A DNA stretch of 21,462 bases from an uncultured Akkermansia sp. (lineage in GTDB: Bacteria; Verrucomicrobiota; Verrucomicrobiia; Verrucomicrobiales; Akkermansiaceae), in contig CANPXA010000008.1 in the NCBI GenBank assembly GCA_947585525.1, positions 1 to 21,462 of the forward strand, in the 5' to 3' direction. A program made the translations under genes and the position numbers. Below are positions 1 through 7,060 of the stretch, piece after piece; position 1 is the stretch's first letter; each line of letters opens with the position of its first letter. The notes below the pieces were generated by a model. The model did no database searches and had not been told where the DNA came from. It saw nothing but the letters and a program-made list of their open reading frames with translations.

Positions 1-150
1 TGCACCCGGCATACCCAAACAGGTGGGGCACACATTTGTGTTCGGCTCGTAACCGAATCCCGCTCGGCATGAGCAAAACATCTTGGTGGCGGTTTTGATT
101 TGGCAATGGACCTCAAGACCTATGGTAACCAGATAATCGGTGGCAGACAT
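1..150 (-). CDS. gatB: Asp/Glu-tRNA(Asn/Gln) amidotransferase subunit B, N-terminal 50 codons (partial)
   Basis: GatB is the tRNA-binding, kinase-like subunit of GatCAB, which activates Glu-tRNA(Gln) or Asp-tRNA(Asn) and amidates it with ammonia from GatA. Reverse-strand translation from ATG at 150 gives the family N-terminus: the start of the GLEVH motif near residue 11, then KMFCSC, then PNTNVCPTCLGMPG. The four cysteines (CSC and CPTC) form the zinc-binding knuckle of bacterial GatB. The gene runs off the left edge of the window. It starts 5 nt after the stop codon of the secreted-protein gene upstream and has no visible Shine-Dalgarno, so it is probably cotranscribed with that gene and translated by coupling. 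No other family fits this motif set; only the length and the rest of the protein are unseen. Confidence 0.93.
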   Translation of the reverse strand, partial: MSATDYLVTIGLEVHCQIKTATKMFCSCRAGFGYEPNTNVCPTCLGMPGA

Positions 151-155
151 AAAAA

Positions 156-1076
156 TTACTGAGGAGGAGTTAGTGTTACACCCTCGTGGAGGGCATCATC
201 TAAATCGGTGCGAAAACTTGCGTCAAAAACGTCGTCAAAACATTCTGAATGCGTGCAGCTTAAACTCTCATAGACGTCATCCAATGCGTCAGAAAAGGTA
301 TCGAATTGCTCGCTGTCATACCCGGGCAAACCCACGATACGCACGATTTCGTTGCGAATTTTCCAGAGGATCGTCTCAAGTTCGCGACAGACGCCCAAGA
401 GTTCCTCGCGGTTCTGCTGCGGAAAGTTGAAGGTACAGAGACGCAACTCCGGTTGCTTGTCACTCATCTTTTTAGCTATTTCATGTAATTCCGGCGCAAT
501 CCGTGTGGCCGTAGAGGCGTCCTTGACCATCGCCAGGAGTTCCAGGAGTTGCCCGTCCGATCCCTGTAACCCACGCAACCGGCGTATCTCCACCACAGCC
601 GCACCCGGCGTGAGTACCAATGAGGTCGTGTGGAGGTAAATCTCCCCTTCATCGCTGAATACCCCCTCCCTGATGGCCTTAGTAAAAGCACGTGTCAGTT
701 CTGTCGATCCGTAGCAACGAGCCCGACAAAGACTCGTGAACTCATCGCAGAGCTCTTCATACGCCTCCGCGATGCGGTACGTGTCGTTGTCGAGAGCTTC
801 AACATCAAGAGCCTGAGAATCAGAGTCAAACATAGCGTTACTCAGTTCCGCAGATTCCTCTACCAAACGAGAAAACTTCCCCGCGGCACCGTCAGCCGTC
901 TCTTTGTTCATCACACCGGAAAGCAACAGCCACATCTCATTTGTCACACGAAGCAGGCGCGATGCTACGGCTCCCCCTTCGTTCTCCATCTTTACGCCGT
1001 CGGATGCGGCAAAAACCGGCTGCAGCAGCGTCACCGCCACGCTCAGCATGCCAAACATCCGTCCGATTTTCTTCAT
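156..1076 (-). CDS. Secreted helical protein of unknown function
   Basis: 306 residues, family not recognised. Residues 1-23 form a typical signal peptide: two lysines at positions 2-3, a hydrophobic stretch through VAVTLL, and an Ala before a likely cleavage near VFA-ASDG. No lipobox cysteine is present, so a soluble periplasmic or exported protein is likely. The mature part is acidic, looks almost entirely helical, and has cysteines in loose clusters (CDEF...SLCRARC, and SCTHSEC near the C-terminus) that could form disulfides. No catalytic motif is visible. ATG at 1076 is chosen because the signal peptide begins there and a good promoter ends 9 nt upstream. The gene is first in a unit with gatB, 5 nt downstream, an odd pairing of an exported protein with a translation enzyme. 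Confidence 0.8.
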   Translation of the reverse strand: MKKIGRMFGMLSVAVTLLQPVFAASDGVKMENEGGAVASRLLRVTNEMWLLLSGVMNKETADGAAGKFSRLVEESAELSNAMFDSDSQALDVEALDNDTYRIAEAYEELCDEFTSLCRARCYGSTELTRAFTKAIREGVFSDEGEIYLHTTSLVLTPGAAVVEIRRLRGLQGSDGQLLELLAMVKDASTATRIAPELHEIAKKMSDKQPELRLCTFNFPQQNREELLGVCRELETILWKIRNEIVRIVGLPGYDSEQFDTFSDALDDVYESLSCTHSECFDDVFDASFRTDLDDALHEGVTLTPPQ

Positions 1077-1085
1077 CTCGGGCTC

Positions 1086-1114
1086 ATTCTACACGCAATT
1101 CCCCGCGTTTTCAA
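1086..1114 (-). promoter_or_regulatory. Sigma-70 promoter of the secreted-protein/gatB unit
   Basis: On the minus strand: TTGAAA (1114-1109), 17-nt spacer, TAGAAT (1091-1086). Only 9 nt separate the -10 box from the ATG at 1076, so transcription should start within about 0-3 nt of the start codon. The mRNA would be leaderless or nearly so. Confidence 0.65.
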
Positions 1115-1254
1115 GTCCGACTTTTAACAGTGAGAAAGCGGAGCGAGATATGCCCGACCGAGTATGTCCCGCCGAATGGAAAACAAAGAGGAAAACCGAC
1201 GGGATGGTGAACCCATTGGTGCGTTTTTATGACATGCTATGACGCGCGAGGAAC

Positions 1255-1284
1255 TTGGCACTCTTCTTAACACGGTGATATGAT
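1255..1284 (+). promoter_or_regulatory. Sigma-70 promoter of the mcsA-mcsB-clpC operon
   Basis: TTGGCA (1255-1260), 18-nt spacer, TATGAT (1279-1284), followed 8 nt later by the GTG start of mcsA. The predicted transcription start falls at or next to the start codon. The interval 1255-1281 also resembles a degenerate CIRCE operator: TTGGCACTC, 9 nt, CGGTGATAT, which matches 8/9 and 5/9 of the two HrcA half sites. No CtsR-type heptad direct repeat is visible. The promoter call is fairly firm; the operator is only a suggestion. Confidence 0.6.
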
Positions 1285-1292
1285 AAGCAAAC

Positions 1293-1847
1293 GTGAAACA
1301 ATGTGATTTATGTGGGAAGCCCGCTTCAATCTTTTTGACACAGATCAGCAACGGGAAAATGAAGGACCTTGCGCTCTGCAGAGACTGCGCGCGCGCGCGC
1401 GGCGTGTTCGATCCGCGAAAACTCTCTCTCTCGCACAATGTTTTTCCTGCCGAGCTGAGCGGCGAGGTGGAGGAATTTATCCGTCGGATGTTGGATGGAG
1501 TCCTGTCAGAAGGAGATGAAGAGGGAATCGGCGAGAAATCCTCTCCCCTGCCGGATCTGCTGACGAAATGTCCTACCTGCAATTACTCGCTGGAGAATTA
1601 CCGTGAGCTAGGTATGCTGGGTTGTCCTGAGTGCTATAAAATTTTTGCTTCAGAGCTGACAAGTCCCCAAGGGTCTTCGAATTTGGAGACTATGGCGCAC
1701 GACCCCGGTGCCGCGCCCGACTTCGGAGATTCACCCGACATGGAGAGGAAGAGGCTGGAAACGCTGCTACAGATCGCCGTCAACGAAGAAAATTACGAGG
1801 AGGCGGCTCGCTTGAGAGACCTCATCAAAACGCTGCCGAAGACGTGA
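1293..1847 (+). CDS. mcsA: McsA-like zinc-finger/UVR-domain protein
   Basis: 184 residues, the usual McsA length. McsA is the zinc-binding activator or adaptor of the McsB arginine kinase in the ClpC stress-proteolysis system. Four CxxC pairs are visible: C4/C7, C29/C32, C93/C96 and C111/C114, enough for two zinc knuckles. A UVR motif (about residues 150-184, ending EEAARLRDLIKTL) matches the interaction helix shared with UvrB/UvrC and with the ClpC middle domain. The start must be GTG 1293: an in-frame TAA lies at 1284-1286 and C4 of the first knuckle follows immediately. Its stop overlaps the GTG of mcsB by 4 nt. All metal ligands are intact, in contrast to the degraded partner McsB. Confidence 0.9.
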   Translation: MKQCDLCGKPASIFLTQISNGKMKDLALCRDCARARGVFDPRKLSLSHNVFPAELSGEVEEFIRRMLDGVLSEGDEEGIGEKSSPLPDLLTKCPTCNYSLENYRELGMLGCPECYKIFASELTSPQGSSNLETMAHDPGAAPDFGDSPDMERKRLETLLQIAVNEENYEEAARLRDLIKTLPKT

Positions 1848-2968
1848 AAAAAGGAGATTTCCAGAGACTCGCCGTCAATCCACCGGCCTATGCCAACTAC
1901 TTCGGACAGCCACGAGTCTTGCTCGGCACACTGGGTATCGTGGAACTCAACATCAACGGTTTCCCCTTCCCCGGCTGGAGCACCGTTGAAAAATCACGTC
2001 AGGTCGCTCATATCATCCTGCCTGTCTTGAACAAGCTGAAGGGAGTCAACTGGAGCTTCCAGTCGGAGATGAGTGAACTTGATTCTATCCAACGACGCTT
2101 CCTGCTGGAACGAATGCAGATCACCTATGCCATGGCGGCTCGGAATGAAGCCTGCCACGTACTCATCAACGACAAGCAAGATATGGAAGCCTACGTCAAC
2201 GATGAGGAAGAGCTGCTCATCCTTCGATTTTTTCCAGGTGAGGAAGACAGCATCAGTCGCGCAGAGGATACGTGCAGGAAGCTACGCGATGAACTTACCG
2301 AGTTGTTGCCCGTCGCTCGTCATCCGAAATTTGGCTATTTATCTGCCTGCCCTGAGAAAACGGGATCCGGTCTGTGGTACTCGTTCCTGTTGCACACGCC
2401 GGCCATGCAGATACTGAATGGCAATCGTCAATTGCAGACCGAACTGGAACAACTGGTGCCCATGGATCCTCAGCCTCTCTTCCCACGAGGCAACGGAGCC
2501 CATGCCGGTCTCTACTGGTTGCACACCTACACCATTTCTTTTGGGAAGGCTGCCCGAAGAACGATGGAGAAACTGCACATCGCCGTGAATGACATCATCG
2601 CCTTGGAACGCAGAGCCCGGACAAGGCTGCTGATGGAACCCAAAAAAAGACAGAAATTTCTCGCCTTGCTGGAGAAAATGCTTGTGAAAACAGAGAGAGG
2701 GGAGGTGAAAACTTTCAACGCCTCTCTGGAGGCCCTGAGCGCTCTGCAATTGGGACACGAACTCGGATTGCTCCGAGCCCGCAGATCGAAAGCCTCCACG
2801 ACCAAACTCTTCTCCGCAGCCTATTTCGACATCGCTCCGACCTCCCTCGCCCTCAAGCAAAAACTCCTCTCCCCCCGTAGGCGGCACGAAGCCCGCATCG
2901 ACTATCTTCGCAAATTAGTTCACGAGAAACTCGAACTCCAACCTACCTTTCGTCAACAGAAATCATGA
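1844..2968 (+). CDS. mcsB: McsB-family protein, probable pseudo-arginine-kinase
   Basis: 374 residues, homologous along its length to the phosphagen-kinase-fold protein-arginine kinase McsB, which marks proteins for ClpC-ClpP with phosphoarginine. Recognisable blocks: the RRFLLERMQI helix, the NDEEE segment (119-123, for NEEDH), GYLSACP (164-170, with the reactive-site cysteine C169) and the C-terminal helix around residues 340-365. Compared by eye with remembered B. subtilis McsB, the nucleotide-binding arginines are gone: SSRIRLARN is replaced by GTLGIVELN (28-36), TGLRAS by SGLWYS (175-180), and RGIYGEGSE by a segment without the Arg and Glu (about 211-219). The fold looks kept and the chemistry lost, so a scaffold or adaptor role with McsA and ClpC is more likely than kinase activity. 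It overlaps both neighbours by 4 nt. Confidence 0.82.
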   Translation: MKKGDFQRLAVNPPAYANYFGQPRVLLGTLGIVELNINGFPFPGWSTVEKSRQVAHIILPVLNKLKGVNWSFQSEMSELDSIQRRFLLERMQITYAMAARNEACHVLINDKQDMEAYVNDEEELLILRFFPGEEDSISRAEDTCRKLRDELTELLPVARHPKFGYLSACPEKTGSGLWYSFLLHTPAMQILNGNRQLQTELEQLVPMDPQPLFPRGNGAHAGLYWLHTYTISFGKAARRTMEKLHIAVNDIIALERRARTRLLMEPKKRQKFLALLEKMLVKTERGEVKTFNASLEALSALQLGHELGLLRARRSKASTTKLFSAAYFDIAPTSLALKQKLLSPRRRHEARIDYLRKLVHEKLELQPTFRQQKS

Positions 2969-5601
2969 ATAACTTTACCCCGAGAGCTCAACAGGTGATC
3001 AGTCTCGCCCGTCGCGAGGCCATTCGCTTTCATCACAACTTCATCGGCGCCGAACACATCCTGCTCGGTCTCCTCAAGTTGGGTCAAGGCTTCGCCATCC
3101 CCGTGCTTGTGCAAGAAGGCGTCAACATCCCCGCCACGATCGATTTTATCGAAAAATCACTCCTGCCGGGCAACTCGACCACAGAACCGGAGGGATCCCT
3201 GCCCTACACACAGCGAGTCAAACGTATCCTCGAGATAGCCGGGAGCGAGGCCCAGTCCCTCAATCAACCTTACGTCGGCACCGAACACATCTTGCTCGCT
3301 ATCCTCAAAGATGAGGATGGGGTCGCTCACCACGCCCTCACCAAAGCCGGAGCCAGCTACGAGGACGCTCGCCGCAGAATAGCCGCGTCACAACAGGAAC
3401 ATAAAGATGAACAGCAAGAGGCACCGGAAGACTTTAGTTCGGACGACGACGATGATGATGAGTTCGGAGCTTTCTTCAATGCCACCCCGCACACAATCGG
3501 CAGCGGCAACAACGGACAAAATCAAAAACGCGCCTCCGCCCTCATGACTTTTGGCAGAGATCTCACCGCACGTGCAGCGAAGGGGGAACTCGATCCCGTC
3601 ATCGGTCGGGTGAAAGAGATCGAACGCGTTATCCAAATCCTTTGCCGTCGCACGAAGAACAACCCCGTTCTGCTCGGAGAAGCCGGCGTCGGCAAGACTG
3701 CCATCGTCGAGGGCTTGGCACAGATGGTCGCCGAAGGCAACGTGCCTGAGTTTCTCATCGGGAAGCGCATCATCTCACTCGATCTCCCGATGATGGTGGC
3801 GGGCACCAAGTATCGCGGACAATTTGAGGAAAGGCTCAAGGCTGTGATGGATGAGATTCTGCGTGACAAGAACGTCATCCTCTTCGTAGATGAAATCCAC
3901 ACGCTTATCGGAGCCGGGTCTGCGGAAGGCTCCATGGATGCTTCCAACATCATTAAGCCCGCCCTCTCCCGCGGAGAACTCCAAGCCATCGGCGCCACCA
4001 CTCTGGAGGAGTTCCGCAAGTACATGGAAAAAGACTCCGCTTTCGAACGCCGTTTTCAGCAAGTAGCTGTCGGTGAACCTAGTACGGAGGAAACCCTCCT
4101 CATCCTTAAGGGTCTGCAAACCCGATATGAGGAACACCACCACGTGCACTACACTCCTCGCGCCCTCGAATCCGCCGTACAGCTCTCGAAGCGCTACCTC
4201 ACCGGACGTTTCCTCCCGGACAAGGCGATCGACGTGATTGATGAAGCGGGCGCGTACAAGCGGGTGGCGCGCATGATGCGGCCGCCGGAACTCAAGAAAA
4301 TCGAGCAAGAATTGACCGACCTGCGCAATGAAAAACTTGATGCGGTCAAACAACAAAAATTTGAACACGCAGCCAAACTTCGCGACAGCATCGCTGTCCT
4401 TGATTCTTCCCTCAAAGAAAAGCTCGAGACATGGAAACACGTCATGGACAACGACTACGTGGATGTTGACGAAGAAGATGTGATGACGGTGGTTTCCAAA
4501 TGGACCGGTATCCCGCTCGCTCGGATGGAGGAAAAGGAAGCAGAGAAGCTCCTGCACATGGAGGAAGAGTTGCGCAGTCGCGTGATTGGTCAGGATCAGG
4601 CGTGCTCCGCCATCTCACGTGCCTTGCGCCGCAGCAGAGCCGACATTAAGGACCCCAATCGACCCATCGGCTCTTTCCTCTTCATGGGACCCACCGGTGT
4701 CGGCAAGACCTACCTCGCCCGCAATCTCGCGGAACTCATGTTCGGCACACAGGATGCTCTCATCCAGGTTGACATGAGCGAATACATGGAAAAGTTCAGC
4801 ACGAGCCGTCTCATCGGCTCGCCTCCGGGCTATGTCGGCCACGATGAAGGAGGACAACTCACGGAAAAGATACGTCGCAGACCGTACGCGGTCGTTCTCT
4901 TTGACGAGATCGAGAAAGCTCATCCGGATGTGATGAACCTGCTGCTCCAGATATTGGAGGACGGGAGCCTCACGGATTCCATGGGACACAAGGTGAATTT
5001 CAGCAACACCATCATCATCCTTACCTCCAACGTCGGAGCGTCCCTCGCCAACTCACGGGGGCAAATGGGATTTTCCTTTTCGGGTGATGACGAGGGTGAC
5101 TACGAGGCGATGCGGGAACGCATTTCAGAAGCCGCCCGCAAGCAATTTCGTCCGGAATTCATCAACCGCTTCGATGATCTCATCGTCTTCCGCCGCCTCG
5201 CACAAAATGATCTTGAGCGGATCGTTCAACTTGAGACAGACAAACTCATCCGCCGCCTCGCGGATAAGCAAATCCATCTCAAACTCTCACCTGAGGTCAT
5301 CCGCATGATCGCTGAAAAAGGCAGCGACACTCAGTACGGTGCTCGTCCCATCCGGCGTGCCATTGAAACACTTCTGGAGGATCCGATTGCTGAAGCCATG
5401 TTGCGGGGCGAACTCACCGCCGGTCGTACCTCTGAGGTGTTGCGTTCGGATACGAATTCCTCCTCTATTCGCTTCAGTGAGGAAGAACTCACACCCAAAC
5501 CCAGGAAAAAGACAAGGCGAAAACCCGCCTCCGACGAGGCAGAGCAACAGCCTGCCTCAACTCGAGGAAAATCTCGGAAAAAGTCCTCCCCTAAAAACTG
5601 A
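2965..5601 (+). CDS. clpC: ATP-dependent Clp protease ATP-binding subunit ClpC
   Basis: 878-residue class I Hsp100 unfoldase that feeds substrates to ClpP. Order of parts: a double Clp-N repeat domain (about 1-145); an acidic linker with a run of aspartates (about 157-168); AAA1 with Walker A GEAGVGKT (238-245) and Walker B DE (309-310); a UVR-type middle domain (about 438-490), the known docking site for McsB/MecA-type adaptors; AAA2 with Walker A GPTGVGKT (575-582) and Walker B DE (647-648); a MGF tripeptide in the loop expected to contact ClpP; and a Lys/Arg/Ser-rich tail. The N-domain glutamates that bind phosphoarginine in B. subtilis ClpC appear kept (E30, E107). ATG overlaps the mcsB stop. 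A repeat element begins 4 nt after the TGA. Confidence 0.97.
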   Translation: MNNFTPRAQQVISLARREAIRFHHNFIGAEHILLGLLKLGQGFAIPVLVQEGVNIPATIDFIEKSLLPGNSTTEPEGSLPYTQRVKRILEIAGSEAQSLNQPYVGTEHILLAILKDEDGVAHHALTKAGASYEDARRRIAASQQEHKDEQQEAPEDFSSDDDDDDEFGAFFNATPHTIGSGNNGQNQKRASALMTFGRDLTARAAKGELDPVIGRVKEIERVIQILCRRTKNNPVLLGEAGVGKTAIVEGLAQMVAEGNVPEFLIGKRIISLDLPMMVAGTKYRGQFEERLKAVMDEILRDKNVILFVDEIHTLIGAGSAEGSMDASNIIKPALSRGELQAIGATTLEEFRKYMEKDSAFERRFQQVAVGEPSTEETLLILKGLQTRYEEHHHVHYTPRALESAVQLSKRYLTGRFLPDKAIDVIDEAGAYKRVARMMRPPELKKIEQELTDLRNEKLDAVKQQKFEHAAKLRDSIAVLDSSLKEKLETWKHVMDNDYVDVDEEDVMTVVSKWTGIPLARMEEKEAEKLLHMEEELRSRVIGQDQACSAISRALRRSRADIKDPNRPIGSFLFMGPTGVGKTYLARNLAELMFGTQDALIQVDMSEYMEKFSTSRLIGSPPGYVGHDEGGQLTEKIRRRPYAVVLFDEIEKAHPDVMNLLLQILEDGSLTDSMGHKVNFSNTIIILTSNVGASLANSRGQMGFSFSGDDEGDYEAMRERISEAARKQFRPEFINRFDDLIVFRRLAQNDLERIVQLETDKLIRRLADKQIHLKLSPEVIRMIAEKGSDTQYGARPIRRAIETLLEDPIAEAMLRGELTAGRTSEVLRSDTNSSSIRFSEEELTPKPRKKTRRKPASDEAEQQPASTRGKSRKKSSPKN

Positions 5602-5605
5602 GCGA

Positions 5606-5864
5606 TACGATTGACGATTTGGATGCTAGCGCGCTACGCGCGGAGATGCAAAGCGCCCGACGGTCCCGTAGAGGGCGCACGCGAAGCGGGCGGGCAGGGC
5701 GATTGGACAAAAGCGCAGCTTTTGCCCGCAGGGCGCTGAGGTAGTGCGGTACCGAAGCGTCAAAGCAAATACGCAGCGGAATTTTTGAAACGATGCGGGT
5801 TGTTGGTTCGAAAGCGGCCGGAGTTTCGCTATGCCATCTTGCCGGCTCTGCTTCCATCGTCCAT
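5606..5864 (+). repeat. Composite intergenic repeat, copy A
   Basis: Begins 4 nt after the clpC stop with two degenerate heptamers (ACGATTG, ACGATTT) and ends with TCGTCCAT. The central 126 bp (5641-5766) differ from copy B (14452-14577) at one position and from copy C (9970-10095, reversed) at two. Internal hairpins include GCGCG-cta-CGCGC (5629-5641) and CAAAAGC-gca-GCTTTTG (5708-5724). The outer 100 bp are more diverged. No start codon, ribosome-binding site or protein-like composition supports coding. The remaining gap 5865-5987 shows nothing I can name. Confidence 0.85.
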
Positions 5865-5987
5865 GAATTGCCGTCATGCAGGCTTTACTTCCCTCACCTG
5901 GGAAACGCAGGGGGAATGGGGTGATTGAGTCTGGAAACAATTTCTTGGGACAAATGTGAAAATCGCCGCGGTTTCTTCATTTTGGAC

Positions 5988-6015
5988 TTGTAATGGGTTC
6001 GAAAATGTGTAAAAT
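5988..6015 (+). promoter_or_regulatory. Promoter of tRNA-Pro
   Basis: TTGTAA (5988-5993), 16-nt spacer, TAAAAT (6010-6015), 19 nt before the mature tRNA 5' end. The spacer is one nt short of optimal, but position and -10 quality are good. Confidence 0.5.
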
Positions 6016-6034
6016 GTCGCTCGGTTCAGAGCAA

Positions 6035-6108
<74 letters not shown>

Positions 6109-6304
6109 TTTTGTAAGCATCTGGATCGACTGCTGAAAGGATGGGTAAGAAGGCTGTCTGCGTTACAAGCGGACAGTGTACCGAAGCCGAGCAACCCGAA
6201 TACCGTCTTCCACGGATTCGCCGCTCACGACGTACCTTTCTCAGCTTTCTCCTGTCCATCCTCTCGGTCAGCTTACAGTTTAACAAATATAAGAATACGC
6301 AACT

Positions 6305-7060
6305 ATGTCCGGTCACAACAAATGGTCGAAAATCAAGTTCACGAAGGCGGCAGCCGACGCGAAGAAAGGCAAGATATTTGCGAGATATTCGCATGAGATA
6401 ACCCTGGCCGCCAAAAGCGGCGGCGGAGACGTGGACACGAATCCGCGGTTGAGAGCGGCCATTGAGGGCGCCAAAGCTGTCTCCATGCCGAAGGAAAATA
6501 TCGACCGGGCCATCAAAAAAGGAACAGGAGAGTTGCAGGGAGCGACCATCCAGGAGGTCACCTACGAGGGCTATGGTCCGGGTGGAACCGCCATCATTGT
6601 GGAGGTTGCCACGGACAACACGAATCGCTGTTCCTCCGAAATCCGTACTATTTTTTCACGTAATGGAGGCAACATGGGAACGCCCGGCTCAGTGGCCTAC
6701 CAATTTGACCGCAAGGGCGAGGTGCGCATTGTGGATGTAGGATTGAGCGAAGATGCCGCCATGGAGCTGGCTATGGATTGTGGGGCGGACGAATTTGAGG
6801 CGGGAGAAAATGAGGGCGAATGGGTGTTCACCTGCCCGCCGACGGAGATGTCCAATGTGTCGGATGCTCTCTCTGCAGCGGGGAAAAATGTAACGGGAAT
6901 GAAACTTGTCTCAGTGGCCCAAAATCCAACGGAGATCACGGATCTTGAGACTGCCCAAAAGGTGATGAAGCTCTATGACCTGCTGGACGATTACGACGAC
7001 ACGATGAACGTCTTTACAAACTTTGAGATTAGGGAGGACATCCTTGAACAACTCGCCTGA
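6305..7060 (+). CDS. yebC: YebC/TACO1-family protein
   Basis: 251 residues, the normal family size. YebC proteins were long annotated as transcriptional regulators; more recent work on bacterial YebC and mitochondrial TACO1 supports a translation role in relieving ribosome stalling, notably at proline-rich stretches. The N-terminal signature is plain: GHNKWSKIK, then KAAADAKKGKIFARYSHEI and the PRLRAAIEGAKAVSMPKENIDRAIKKG block, followed by YEGYGPGGTA. An AT-rich -10-like TATAAG lies at 6288-6293 with only a poor -35, so the leader is probably a few nt long. The 3' end overlaps the rho start by 17 nt, implying coexpression. A tRNA-Pro gene lies just upstream. Confidence 0.95.
   Translation: MSGHNKWSKIKFTKAAADAKKGKIFARYSHEITLAAKSGGGDVDTNPRLRAAIEGAKAVSMPKENIDRAIKKGTGELQGATIQEVTYEGYGPGGTAIIVEVATDNTNRCSSEIRTIFSRNGGNMGTPGSVAYQFDRKGEVRIVDVGLSEDAAMELAMDCGADEFEAGENEGEWVFTCPPTEMSNVSDALSAAGKNVTGMKLVSVAQNPTEITDLETAQKVMKLYDLLDDYDDTMNVFTNFEIREDILEQLA
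7031..7038 (+). promoter_or_regulatory. Ribosome-binding site deciding the rho start
   Basis: AGGGAGGA lies inside the last codons of yebC, 5 nt before TTG 7044. It favours that TTG over the in-frame TTG at 7023, which lies upstream of the site. Confidence 0.7.

Noticed and set aside
1200..1292. CtsR operator before mcsA
   Set aside because: No tandem GGTCAAA-type heptads are present, and no ctsR gene precedes mcsA.
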